Source of the DNA: Channa striata
Taxonomy: Eukaryota; Chordata; Actinopteri; Anabantiformes; Channidae
Reading direction: 5' to 3'
Assembly: GCA_033026295.1 (NCBI GenBank)
Contig: CM065185.1
Coordinates: forward strand, 19,524,001 to 19,588,000
DNA: 64,000 bases
In this document: one piece after another, positions 24,745 through 35,827 of the stretch
How positions within the stretch are numbered: position 1 is the first letter of the stretch
How the letters are laid out: each line of letters starts with the position of its first letter
Program-made: the position numbers and the translations under genes
Notes under the pieces: generated by a model
Databases searched by the model: none
Told to the model about the DNA's origin: nothing
Seen by the model: only the letters and a program-made list of their open reading frames with translations

Positions 24745-26448
24745 GATGTTTACATAAAGTGATGCACACCTATACCTGCAAACAGGATTTTATAAATGCG
24801 TGAAGCGTCTTGTGCAGTTTCTTTGCAGCCGTGCTTTCTGGGTTGCCTGCTGCAGGATAGGAGGAATCACGGTATGGTTTAAGATGTGAAAGCATCAGCA
24901 TATTTTTTTTCATTTCTCGTGCCATTTATCGTATCGATGGCATCACGTCGAGCTAGTGAGGTCAAGGTATGGTATGTTTGAAGGTGACCATCATCTGTTG
25001 TTATCAGTTTGTTTTTGTCGTGACACTGCAGACATCTGCTTTGGACTGATAGCTTCTGTTATGTATTCAGCTCTATCACGGGAAATCGTTTTCATATACA
25101 CACGTTTGCTCAGTAGGAATGTCCTGATCTAAGCTGCAGAACTGGGATTGTGTCAGATCCACATTATGCCACATCAAGCCCAGATTGTAGAACAGTGGAA
25201 CAGCACATGACTTTCGAGGAACCCTAATAAAACATAGTGCCTCCAACTGTGAAGCCGTTCAGTGTGGCATGATGGGGGCATCCAGGCTCAGATTCAAAAC
25301 TTTGTCATTTATTCACTGTACATGTGCAACGAATGATCACTAAAAAGACACAAAATAAAATTTCTCGACATGATGAAAAATAAACAGGACCACCATAACC
25401 CTAACAATTACTACACTATACGAGATGAAGGAAAAGACAACGCCATGAAAATATAAAATAACACTACACAATAAGAAATAGTGGCCAGTGTAATAGATGA
25501 GCAAGAGATGAGTCGCAATGTGGCACCTTCAGTGTTGTTGTACAGAGAGCAGGCGCATAAAACAAGAAGCTAGTGACTGAGATTCTGAAAACACAATGTC
25601 GTCACAGTAAAAAGTATAAAGTATAAAAATGTGGCTGTATAATAGATTTGTGTTATGTAAACAGTGATCTGGAGTAACTAGTATAAACTTGCATCATGAT
25701 TATGGTTATGGCACAGCCACGGTGGGACTTTTTGCTCTCCCACATAGAATCCGTGACAAATGTATTTTTTTATCAAACCTGGCTCAGAAACAAACTGAAC
25801 TTGAACTGAATTTTTCAAATGTTGTGATGCTGTTGAATTGTTCTACTGGCTTTCGTTGTGCTTGCAGAAGTGGGTCTGCAGAGGTCGATCAAATGTCTGG
25901 GCTGACGCGTTCACTGTTTGAGAATTAATAGATGTTATGTTTGGGGCAACTGTTGGCATAACTCATGACACCACTTCAACGTTAATCTCCACATTTTCTT
26001 AGCATTTAAAAAACCCCGAACCTGACAGTCATTTCCTACACTCTACTTTCCTCTGGGTAACCAGGACGGCCATTGCGGTGCAAAACAGGCATTTCCTGAG
26101 AACCAAGCAAGATTCAGGGTTTGCTCTCTTTTTTGTTATTGTAAATGTTTTTTACTTTTAAAGAGGCTGCTTTCACATGAATTTAACGCTTTTGCTGTGG
26201 TTGCCTCTTTTTGACAAGGTCAAATGCATGTTTTTGCACATAGGTATAAATCATGATGTCCAAAAGCCGCAAATTGAATTAGTGGATGTCTAAGTTTCTA
26301 AGAAAGTCCGATTTAGTCGGATGTCAAAGTGCACGATCTTGTCATGCATCTTTCATTCCATGGACAGCAGTTTAATAAATGGACACCGCATGTGGAATGT
26401 GTGACAGGGCAGCTGGTGAAAACTAGTCTGTACCATCTGATACAGTAA

Positions 26449-26668
26449 AGGGTGTTTTCAGATCTGCCTCGTTCAGTCCAGACAAAGTAAATTCTGGTTC
26501 ATTCTCCTTCTTGGTTGGGTTTGTTTGGACAGGCCTGTGTAGGGACCGAATCACCACACCAAGACTGTTTAGTCAATGTGGTCTTAGTTTGGACCCAAAC
26601 GAACTCTGGAGGTATTTCTGTGTGGTAAGGATCCGATCCGACCTTTGATCCGGCCCAAAACCACCCTT
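26449..26668. mobile_element. Non-autonomous fish DNA transposon (hAT-like MITE)
   Basis: The ends are imperfect inverted repeats (aaagggtgttttcagatctg at left; ccaaaaccaccctt at right). The interior (cctcgttcagtcc, ctggttcattctcc, ttggacccaaacgaactctg, gatccgacctttgatccgg) follows a fish MITE that I recall as widely dispersed. There is no coding capacity. The superfamily call is tentative. Confidence 0.55.
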
Positions 26669-26794
26669 ATAAACAAATTGTGCAGTTGTTCCATGTTGCA
26701 GAGCTTTTTACTTGGACTACTTTCCTGTCTCTGCCCATGATCTATTTGACCAATGAGCACTTTTCACATTTGGACATTTTGGCTCGCTTAGATT

Positions 26795-26796
<2 letters not shown>

Positions 26797-26826
<30 letters not shown>

Positions 26827-26937
26827 CATACATACATACATACATACATACATACATACATACATACATACATACATACATACATACATACATACATACA
26901 TACAGCGTGTGCACACACACACACACACACACACACA
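26797..26937. repeat. (TACA)27 tetranucleotide tract followed by (CA)13
   Basis: Twenty-seven uninterrupted TACA units (26797-26904) are followed, after gcgtgtg, by about 13 CA units (26912-26937) and then a degenerate tatctatgtc tail. The open frames across it (HTYI and CMYV repeats) are artefacts of the repeat. Confidence 0.97.
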
Positions 26938-29900
26938 TGCACACATATACCTATATGTCTATGTCTATATTGATAGATAGACCGACCACGTACAGCTTTG
27001 AATGCAACCAGAATCCTACCAGTGCTCTAACAAGATTAAAACAAGCAGCTTGAAGTGTCTGGTTTTGGCTGTAGTCAAAGAGCAATTGGCACCGTGAGCA
27101 TGACTCACAGGTGGTTTGGAATGATGCACTGGGCCCTCTGCCTTACCGTAACCTTAATGGAATGAAAATGACAACCCACTTTGATGTGAAGGCCTTCATT
27201 TGCGAACATTACATAGTGAGATGGTTAAGTTCTTCTGGCGAGCGGAAGTGCCAAACATATCACAAATACCTCAGCGAGGCACTCCTGCCTCACTTTAAAT
27301 GGCAACCACAGACTGCTTCTGTTGGGAGTTTCTCTTAAGAATCATAGAGTTAAGAACGTTCATTGAATACAAACTGCTTTGTGCTTGCTGCACCACAAAG
27401 ATGGAAAAATAAATGGGTAACTGGTCAAAGACAGAAAAATGAGCTGCGCAGAATCTGGTTTCTTCAACTTTCGGTCCTCTTATCTCTCTCTCTCGCTGCT
27501 GTGTAGAGAGAACACAGTGCTCCCAGCATCCTCTCTGATCCCATTGATTTGTAGCATCAACCAGTTAATGTACAAACTGCGTGAAGGTCATAATGCTGCT
27601 GCTCTGGAAGACAACGTTTTAGCGTTTGATGCAGCAGTCCACTTTACAAGGAACGGTATGTCAAATGGAGAAGGCACCTACACAAATATGTACAGACTCT
27701 ATACAAAGTGTGACTATTTAGTCCATGTACAGATGGATAACTGTTAATAGTAAGTTTTTCATGTTTGTGGGAAATTGGTAAACACATCTGGGAGTGTGAT
27801 GTGTTACAGGAAGATTTAAATTTGATTCCCACCAGCAGCTGACGTTAGGCTCCAAAAAGCCCAAATTACTGTAATCGAACCCAGTTTTTAGTCTGATATG
27901 AAAGAAGAAAGACTGTCTTTGTGGAACAACGTGGGAATTAAAAACCCAGCTGGATGACTCAGTCTGAAGGCTAAACTTCAGGTTCTCTTCTTTACCTTCC
28001 GTCCTCTGGGTTTCTCTGCACAGGAGGTGGAACTTAAAGATGCACGTCTGCCGTGTTATTGTTTTATAATTCATTGCGTTAATCAGGCTACAGGCTGTAG
28101 TCTCCTGCTTTTGTCACAGTGTTGGATCCTGTTCTCCTTTTGCATTTTGCATAGCTTGCCTTTTTTTTTTTTTTTTTTTTTTTTTAGATTCTGGTCTTCA
28201 ATGACTAATTTATATGATAAGGAGCTCTCCTCTCTCACCGCTTAATGCAAACTGCTGTTCTCTCGTGCTGAAGCTGCTTCGGTGCATTTAAAGCCTAACG
28301 TCCGCTGATAATCTTTGCTCGTAGGTGGTGTCATTTTGAGCACAGTATGTGAAGCTCTGCCTAATTTGATCAGATGCAAGCCTTTCTTTGAATGGCGACA
28401 TTGTTCATGGCTCGGTGCCATTGAGGTGTTTTGCCCCGTGTTTCTTTTGGTTGCTCTGTCTGGATTTTTAAAATTTGTCTTCAATTTCTAAATGTCTGAG
28501 AGGGGGGGCTGCAAGATTATTGGAGCTGAATGGAAGGAAACATTGATGAAGTTGGTGGAAAAGGAAGTAGACTTAAATTTGATCTATGTTTCTTTTTTTG
28601 CTTTGTGCCTTGCTTGAAAGCTGCTTCGAAAAAAAAAGGTCTGCAGAATTACTGAATGTAAATACAAATAATAATTTTCAGGAGAAAGATGCAAGAATGC
28701 AAGAAATAAGATGCAGTTTGTTTTCCTTATTATATTGTTTATAACACAAATCCATTGGCCAACCTGGACTATGAAAGAAATATTTGCAGCACATCCATGC
28801 ATCTATCTGATCTGTTCATCATACTTTAATTTTTGCAGTTTATTCTACATTTGTATTATGTTTGAGTGGAGCGTTGGTAAATTGTAGTGGCCTTTTTGCA
28901 CATACCAAGATGTTTTTACCGCTGACATTATTTTTATCCCAAAATAATGTATTTTAATGCTGTGTAAATATAAAGCGGGACAGTAATTCTGCAAGTGGAT
29001 GGGCTGGGCTGGTGATACTGTGTGTGAAAATGGTTTTGCCAATAGAATCATCGCAATGTGAGCAACATTAAAAATAGTGAAGACTGTGTAAAGAAGTGAG
29101 CCCTGGAAATGCAGGTTGACCATCACTGTGGACTCCATAGTGTGACCATTGAGATGACCTAACCAGAACTGAAGGTTCCTTGCAAAGTGATGGTGTCTGG
29201 AGGCGTTTTTCAGATAGTAGTGAGATGTTCAAATAGGGAAGTCGACTGGCAGATTAGAGGCACTTGTTTACATGTAGGCAGATGTGACTCATTTTGACGG
29301 AATAACCAAGACTGATGATGAGCATGTGTTGCAGCATGCCCTCGTGCACATGCATAGAAAGTGCAATCAAAGTTTGCACTACAGAAAATTTAATTTGATG
29401 TCTGGAGCTTCATTTGATGTAGTTTACTATTAAAGATAATTACAACAAAGAGTCGTGGATTCAGGCTGAGACAGCGAAGAGGGCAGCAACGACACAGAGA
29501 AATGAAGCCACGGGAAGAAGCATAAAGGCCCAGCATTGAGACCTGCATGTAATCCCAGGACTCGGTTAGCCCGCTCGCTCCTCTGCAGCTCTGTTTTGTG
29601 CTCTGCCACTTTGATTGAAACGCCCTCGCCCCTTCTCTCTATACAGACTGAATATTTATAACTTAAGATCATAGCCTTTGGCCTGCACAGCACAGCAGGA
29701 TGGGGCAGTGGTTGATTCCACTAAGGGCAAAAGTCAAGCAGTGAGTGTGGCAGCAGTCCAGACCCTTGAATTCCACTTGGCACTTGGATGTGCAGGAATG
29801 TTTGGCAGTGCAGAGAGAGCTGCACAGCCCGGAGGATGTGAGCAGTGCAGCGGATGGTAAATGAACATATGCAAGTTCTTTAAGAGATGTACTATGTGTT

Positions 29901-30595
29901 GTGAATAACGATTAATCAGGATAGAGATCACCTTTTTAACTACGTTTTAATTGTGACTTTAAATTCAGCCTTTTTCCAAAAGCTTAGACGTAACAAGAAC
30001 CGGTACCTGTCTGTCATTGTCAAAGTCTATCTGTTTTTTCTTTCACTGCTGTTATTATATTTCAGGGTTTCTTGTTTCTTATGCCAACCATGAGCCCCTG
30101 AGTGAAGGTCACATGCAGCATGTGTAGCTTTGCAAATATCCAGTAATCAAGTGAGAGATTGCTAGGAGATTTTTGTTTGCTTGAAAGAAGATTATTAAGG
30201 GAAGTCTGTGAGTTTGAAGTCACAAAATGAACACCGACATTTCTCCAAAGGTTTAATTTGGAAGACGGCGACACACTTACATCTTCACATGCCTGCAAAC
30301 TGAAATACAGGACTGTTTTAAGCCCCAGGCGTATAGGCTGCAGCCCACCTATGCACACACACCCAGTTCCTTCTTACCCGAGGGATTAAACAGCACAACA
30401 AGAAGATCATGAGAATGAGAGTGATTAATTTTATCTTCTGATTGCCTCAAAGGCTGTAATACAAAACACCCAGGTTAAATGTACAGGGTTAAATGCTGCA
30501 TATATTTTTTGGGAATCACATTTGCTTTCAAATGCACTTTTTCTCGCAATCAGGGCATTTTTATGTCATTTTAATATAAACAGAAAATTTGAGTT
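26938..30595 (+). other. Intron 1 stretch without recognised genes
   Basis: Unique-looking intronic sequence with one 25-nt poly-T run (28161-28185). No gene-like frame is seen. Confidence 0.5.
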
Positions 30596-30640
30596 GCTTT
30601 GGATAAAAGCATCTGCCAAATGACCAAATGTAGATGTGGT
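30596..30640 (+). mobile_element. Fragment of a SINE/LINE tail
   Basis: The string ctttggataaaagcatctgc, followed by caaatgaccaaatgta, matches the conserved 3' tail shared by several fish SINEs and their partner LINEs. Only the tail is recognisable. Confidence 0.6.
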
Positions 30641-31529
30641 GCAGACCTGAACGCGTCTTCTAATTTAAATGCCAAGGAAGAAACAGTGTAACACGCAGTA
30701 GTCATGAAGTGACAGTAAGCCTGCTGTTTGTTCTTAATCCATTATTAGCTCTTCCTGCTGTGAGGATAAAGCATGTCTTAGCACAATTGTATTAGGTTGT
30801 TTTGTCTTTTTTTTTTTAACCCATCACAAGATAAGTGTTGTCTCAATTTTAGCAGCTTCCACCATCTCATTCCCTTAATGTGCCTTTTCCCATCTGTCCC
30901 TAGTTTTACACACCTAATCCTAAATCTACAGTCACTTAATTATTTTGTCACATCTGATCGTTTGTTCCCTATTAATCCAAACACATTGAGACGACAGATT
31001 AAAAAAGGCTGCAGCAAAACGCTGGAAGCACGTCGGAAAGAACTAAACGGTGTCACATAAAACTAAGCAAATTAGGAGGTAAACAAGGCGTATTTGGATC
31101 TGCTGTAAAAATTAAAGAGCTGGATAGACGGGCAAAGAAGTCCCAGAGAGGATTCACTGCAGTGTCCTCGAATATGAAGCAAATCTTAATGCAAGTCACT
31201 TAAATTTTAATAAGGACAAAGAGCGAAAGGATGAATTTGAGGCAAGAAGTGGTAAGAGATGGATTTGAAAACTTATAGAAGAGCGAGAGACTTTTCTTTA
31301 GCAGTCTATTATCACGTAAAATAATTATAGAATAAAAAAACCGTCATTGTGCATTGATTACATCATTCTGAATCAACAAAAACTAAATGTCTTTTTGGCA
31401 CAAAGAAGGAGAGGGTCACATTTCCGTGCAGTTGGAGCCAAATTGATAGCAGATACTGGAAAACTGGGATCGGATGGAACAGAGGGACAGTTCTGACTTG
31501 GCCAGGTCTCGAGAAAAGCAGTGGGCCAG

Positions 31530-31930
31530 GGTACGAGCCAAGGATGGTTTCTCTGGGTTTGTGCCACTTTTGTTTTTCCCTACAGTCGCGCTGTGTCCTG
31601 ATACAATTTGTACATTAATAAGTCTGTATGTATGGGCGTATCAGTGACATCATCAATGACATCACATAATTGCCTTTAAAGTTTACTTGAGCAGTTGTCA
31701 AGGAAACGACCGTTTGTATTGCTGTTTGATGTTGGATATGGATACGGGCACCAAGTAGCCGTGGGACTGTGTTTATCATCTTGACGTGATCTGTGGATTT
31801 GGTTTGTTATGGTTTTGGTTTGCTCAGTTGTGGAATCTAGAATTCAATAAACCGTCAGTCTTTTGTCACACAGCGACCTCTGCAGTGGATACTTGTTGGA
31901 CCACCGGACACGAGTAAACCTGCCTCTACA
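31530..31930 (+). mobile_element. LTR-like insertion present only in unit A
   Basis: Comparison with unit B (junction around 34995-35020) shows that about 400 bp are inserted in unit A. The block contains a polyadenylation signal AATAAA at 31846-31851. It ends with an LTR-like stretch (gcgacctctgcagtggatac ... cctctaca, to 31930), resembling a solo LTR of a fish gypsy-type element. The ccag motif at both edges could be part of a target duplication. The left boundary and the LTR identity are uncertain. Confidence 0.4.
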
Positions 31931-32122
31931 CCCAGTATGTGACCATTCAGACTAAACTTGGTTTAAAAAACTCGAACTCCTCTTTGCCAAAGACACTTTT
32001 CTAAGGCAGATTCTTTGCGCCAGCTACTTCAGTCTCAGCTCCTGTGCGTTAGTGGTTATCACAGCAGTGATTCTAGAAAAACAATCTCCCAAGCACGTTG
32101 CAGAGTTTCTACAAAACAATTG

Positions 32123-32128
32123 TTTATT
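32123..32128 (-). terminator. Polyadenylation signal of nested gene copy A
   Basis: AATAAA on the minus strand lies 33 nt downstream of the stop codon of copy A. The equivalent signal is kept in copy B. Confidence 0.6.
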
Positions 32129-32160
32129 ATCCAGTAGTTGGCAGCTGCGCAGCTTTCAGC

Positions 32161-32643
32161 CTATACTTCATCCTCCTCACTGCTGCTGCTAGTGATCGTA
32201 GGAACCTCTTCTTCTAACAGCTGGAGGAACTCCAGTATGAGGCTCTCAACAGAGTCCTCAGTGTCAGTTCCTGACAGGCAATCCTCAGGTGATGTGTCAG
32301 AAGATGACGTTGAGTTTGTGGGTGAATCAAAAACAATCCGAAAGTCTAAGCTCGACTCAGCTCCGTCCTTACACTGAAATAAATTTCAAATGCAAATGTT
32401 TTCTTTGGTAACGTAACATAAATATGAGCTAGATTGATCAGCTGGAATAACCACTGACCGTCTTACCTGCATGTCTATTATTTTGTTGTTGATGTAGATG
32501 TGATCAAATCGCTTAAGCTTGTTGTGCAGGTGGACGAGCTCCTGGTAGTTGGACTCATCGTTCTCACAATCGCTCTCCTCGTCTTCACAGTTGCTCTCGT
32601 CTGACACGAAGTCTGAATTGATATCTTCCTGAGACATGCTCAT
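32161..32643 (-). CDS. Nested antisense two-exon gene, copy A (129-aa acidic protein, family unknown)
   Basis: This CDS is joined from exon 1 (32643-32467, 59 codons) and exon 2 (32373-32161, 70 codons plus TAG), with a 93-bp intron (donor GTAAGA, acceptor TTTATTTCAG, phase 0). Start ATG has A at -3; a second ATG lies two codons in. Residues 4-33 are acidic and serine/asparagine-rich (SDESNCEDEESDCENDES). Residues 34-59 form a basic-hydrophobic helix-prone segment (YQELVHLHNKLKRFDHIYIN), identical in copy B. Exon 2 is Ser/Thr/Asp/Glu-rich, with a hydrophobic LILEFLQLL stretch near the end and a tail EEDEV. There are many CK2-like S/T-x-x-E/D sites, and no signal peptide or membrane segment. 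I do not recognise the family. Promoter X-box and AATAAA are present. It lies antisense in pard3 intron 1. Intactness rests on comparison with copy B; no transcript evidence is available here. Confidence 0.72.
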
Positions 32644-32726
32644 TTTGTGCGCAGCTCCTGGCTTGTATGTGTTATTTTTACCACAATAAGTTCAGACTCT
32701 GTTTGCCTGGCACCAAAATGTAACCT

Positions 32727-32739
32727 GTTGCCTGGCAAC
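32727..32739 (-). promoter_or_regulatory. X-box (RFX-type) palindrome upstream of copy A
   Basis: The 13-mer gttgcctggcaac has two perfect 6-bp inverted arms around one base, the form of a canonical RFX-factor X-box. It lies 84 bp upstream of the copy A ATG. The same palindrome, with only the central base changed, lies upstream of copy B although the surrounding sequence is diverged. Confidence 0.6.
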
Positions 32740-35193
32740 TATTTGGTGCTTTGATGTGAACAGACTTTTCTTAGTTCTGGACATCCACTGTGTGTTCTGC
32801 AGCTTCATCCAACCTCTGAGGATCAGAGATTGCGTAATCTCAGCTCGCCTTGAACCTTCAGACTGTTTGCGGGACTTCACGTGTCGTTGTGTCCTTTTGT
32901 CGTAAAGGCGAGCCTCATAGACACTATGCCGATTTTCACCTCCACAGACTTTATTCCACTGTTTGAAAACATGACATCTACAATACGTCACTTTCTGTGT
33001 GACCATGTGTTCGTGACAAAAGGCTGCAGACACAAAGTATAAGAAATCCCACGTGAAGAAAAATGTGGACTTGTTCCCCTGTTTCTCCGATAAACCTTAA
33101 GTGCATGTAAACACAGGCCCTGATCCACCTCCTGCACACGTCGCCCGGTATCTCACCGTGACATCAGGATTGTATCTCCCACGTGTTCTACAGCCACACA
33201 GCAGCCAGTGGGTCCACCACGTGTCGCTTTTCCCACCTCTTGTTTTGGAATGTTCAGCTTCCTGTTTGGAAAAGAAAAATAATTTACTATATTATAAAAC
33301 TGCAACACTGACTGTTATTCCCCACATTTCTTTTGACAGCAGCAATCAAACTTGAGTATGCATGGTTTTAGAAATCCATTTATTTATGCACTGTACATTC
33401 TGATTTGTTGACCTTAGTTTAAAAAAAAAAAATCATGCAAACCGACTGCTTAAAAAAAAAAGGAGACTGGAATAGGAATTGTATTTCTCCTTAAAAACAC
33501 TTACAGTTGACACAACAGAAGTGCCTGTGGTCAGTACGTAAGGACAACGTCACTGATACAGGACTTGTGTGTTTTGCTTCTAGTTTGGCTACTAAATGTT
33601 CCTTAACGCCACAAAACATTTTTTGGAATCCAAAAACTGCTTTTCCAAAACTTCGTGATACGATAAACTCCTAATGATGAAAAATAAAGCTTTTCAGCTT
33701 CAAGTCGAACAAATATTTTAACATTGGAAAGTCAGGCGGTAGTTTAAAAGCATGAATGTACATTTACACCTTCAACTGTAAGGCCATTGAAAGCAAGTTG
33801 AAAATTAGCTGAAGTTGTCCTTTAAAAATAACTGCTGTGGTGCACTTAACACTCACGATGGAGTTCTCAGAATTATTATTTCACACAAAGTAATTTGAAG
33901 TTCTGTGTACTGTTTTCTAAAGGACACACTTGTTTAAGTTGGGCTGACTAATGTGACCTTTTCGTACAAGTGTAAACGTCTGCGTTGCAGTTTAACAGAC
34001 GTTGGATTTACCTGCTAAAACCATGCAAACACATCGTAACAATACTACACTATGCCACAATATTATGCTATTGTATGCTATACTGTTAAGGTCGGTTTTT
34101 GTCAATGATATGTAATTATCTAGTCCCACCATAGTGTAAAATGTTTACCACTCAAACTAAACCCAAAAGCAGCAAGTTCAGTATGAGAGAAGGCAGAAAA
34201 GTGTAGAAGAGCAGGCAGCAGTAGGGCTGTGCGGAGCAGAATGGGTTCATGTAAAGCCTTGTACTACTAGCACTATAAATGAAATGACACATTGTTGCTT
34301 TACTTGGGTTGAAATTGGTAAAAACAAACCTGTAATGTGAGAATTTCGCACTTTAACAGAACGCAATTTTCAAGCTGCACATCTGCACCTGTCCCCACAG
34401 GCTTCATGTAAGACTTTTAGAGGAGGTAGATAAAAGTGGCATAACACCATGGGGAATTTATTAATTATCTGAGTTTATAGAGAAAGATGTGAATCACTTT
34501 GACGCATCAATCTAATCTAATAAAGACCGGTTTTAAGACTAACTGAGGCGTATTTGGATCTGCTGTAAAGATTAAAGTGAGGTGGACAGACGGGCAAACA
34601 AGTCCCAGAGAGGATTCACTGCAGTGTCCCTGATGACGAAGCAAATCTCAATGCGAGTCAGTTAAACTTTAATACGAACAAAGAGCGGAAGGATGAATGT
34701 GAGGCGGATGGCAGGGAGAGATGGATTTCAAAGAGTTTACAAGTGCAGCAGACTTTGCTTCAGCTGTCCTACATCGCAGCGTGGCCAAACAAATGATGGG
34801 AAATAAAAACTTCGTTGTGCATAAAGGCTTCATTGGGAATCAACGGAACACATTTGGGAAAAGAGCAACTAAATGTATTTTTGGCACAAAGGAGGAGGAG
34901 GTCGCATTTCTGTGCAGTTGGAGCCAAATTGATATCAGACGCTGGAAAACTGCGATCGGATGGAACAGAGGGACAGTTCTGACTTGGCCAGGTCTTGGCA
35001 TATGCAGTAATCCAGAATGTGACCGTTCAGACTAAACTTTAATTTAACTCCTATTTGCCAAAGAAACTTTTCTTTCTGCCAGCTACTTCGGTCTCAGCTC
35101 TTGCGCGTTAGTGGTTATCACAGCAGTGATTCTAGAAAAACAATTACCACAAAACTCTCCCATGCGTGTTCCATAGTGTCCACAAAACAAATG

Positions 35194-35199
35194 TTTATT
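35194..35199 (-). terminator. Polyadenylation signal of nested gene copy B
   Basis: AATAAA on the minus strand lies 26 nt downstream of the copy B stop codon, at the position corresponding to the signal in copy A. Confidence 0.6.
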
Positions 35200-35224
35200 A
35201 GTCGGCAGCTTCACAGCTTTCAGC

Positions 35225-35773
35225 CTATACTTCATCCTCTTCATTGCTGCTGCTAGTAACTGTTGTAAGCGCATCTTCTAATAGCTGGAGGAACTCCAGT
35301 ATGAGGGTCTCATCAGAGTCCTCAGTGTCAGTTCCTGACACGCAATCTTCAGGTGACGTGTCACAAGATGACGTTGAGGAATTTGTAGGTGACTCATCTT
35401 CAAAAACAATCGTAACATAATCGAAGTCTAAGCTCGAGTCGTCTTCGTCCTCACACTGAAATAAATTTCAAATGCAAATGTTTTCTTTGCTAACTTCTCT
35501 GCATTCATAGATGATTTAAAGATTTATTACCACAAAAAATACATATGTAGATAGGTTAATAGGTTGATCAACTGGAATAACCACTGGCCGTCTTACCTGC
35601 ATGTCTATTATTTTGTTGTTGATGTAGATGTGATCAAATCGCTTAAGCTTGTTGTGCAGGTGGACGAGCTCCTGGTAGTTGGACTCATCGTTCTCACCAT
35701 CGCTCTCCTCGTCTTCACAGTTGCTCTCGTCTGATACAAAGTCTGAGTCGACCTCTTCCAGAGACATGCTCAT
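35225..35773 (-). CDS. Nested antisense two-exon gene, copy B (135-aa acidic protein, family unknown)
   Basis: This CDS is joined from exon 1 (35773-35597, 59 codons) and exon 2 (35455-35225, 76 codons plus TAG), with a 141-bp gt/ag intron at the same position and phase as copy A. Exon 1 matches copy A at 54 of 59 residues. Exon 2 is about 77% identical over aligned residues and six codons longer, through three in-frame indels near residues 70-90. By my count the protein has about 42 acidic and 4 basic residues. The order of segments is an acidic Ser-rich N-terminus, the YQELVHLHNKLKRFDHIYIN segment, a second acidic region (CEDEDDSSLDFDYV), SGTDTEDSDE, the hydrophobic LILEFLQLLE and the terminal EEDEV. 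A nuclear or scaffold-type disordered protein is possible, but the function is unknown. The start ATG has A at -3. X-box and AATAAA are conserved. Copy B looks the less eroded of the two. Confidence 0.75.
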
Positions 35774-35827
35774 TTTGCACAAAGGTCCAGGTTGTACTTA
35801 CGATGGGTTTGTTATTGTTACCGCAAG

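Larger units (their letters stand above)
20253..26448 (+). other. Intron 1 stretch without recognised genes
   Basis: This holds GT/CA microsatellites (21556-21580, 22653-22674, 24711-24741). At about 25290-25640 there is a segment that resembles an old retroposon (tttgtcatttattcactgtacatgtgcaacga, then aaatttctcg), too degraded to classify. I see nothing else. Confidence 0.45.
31087..34546. repeat. Tandem duplication, unit A (about 3.46 kb)
   Basis: Unit A starts at ggcgtatttggatctgctgt and is directly followed by unit B, which starts with the same sequence at 34547. Colinear similarity runs through the 5' segment (31087-31530), the whole of nested gene A, its upstream region (32640-32960), and later segments (33470-33510 and about 34015-34060), in the same order as in unit B. 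Unit A carries an extra block of about 400 bp (31530-31930). The non-coding parts are clearly diverged, so the duplication is not very recent. Confidence 0.8.

Noticed and set aside
26680..26973. Tandem array resembling a short-repeat (CRISPR-like) structure
   Set aside because: It is an uninterrupted TACA tetranucleotide tract with no spacers, in a vertebrate genome.
32692..33033. 113-codon minus-strand frame upstream of nested gene A, possible extra 5' exon
   Set aside because: Unit B is alignable here but carries indels not divisible by three and different reading frames, so it does not behave as coding sequence.
34721..35035. 104-codon plus-strand frame in unit B, protein-like at first sight
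   Set aside because: The homologous segment of unit A (about 31261-31560) has stops, frameshifts and a deletion in this frame, so there is no sign of selection on it. The constrained coding is on the minus strand further right.
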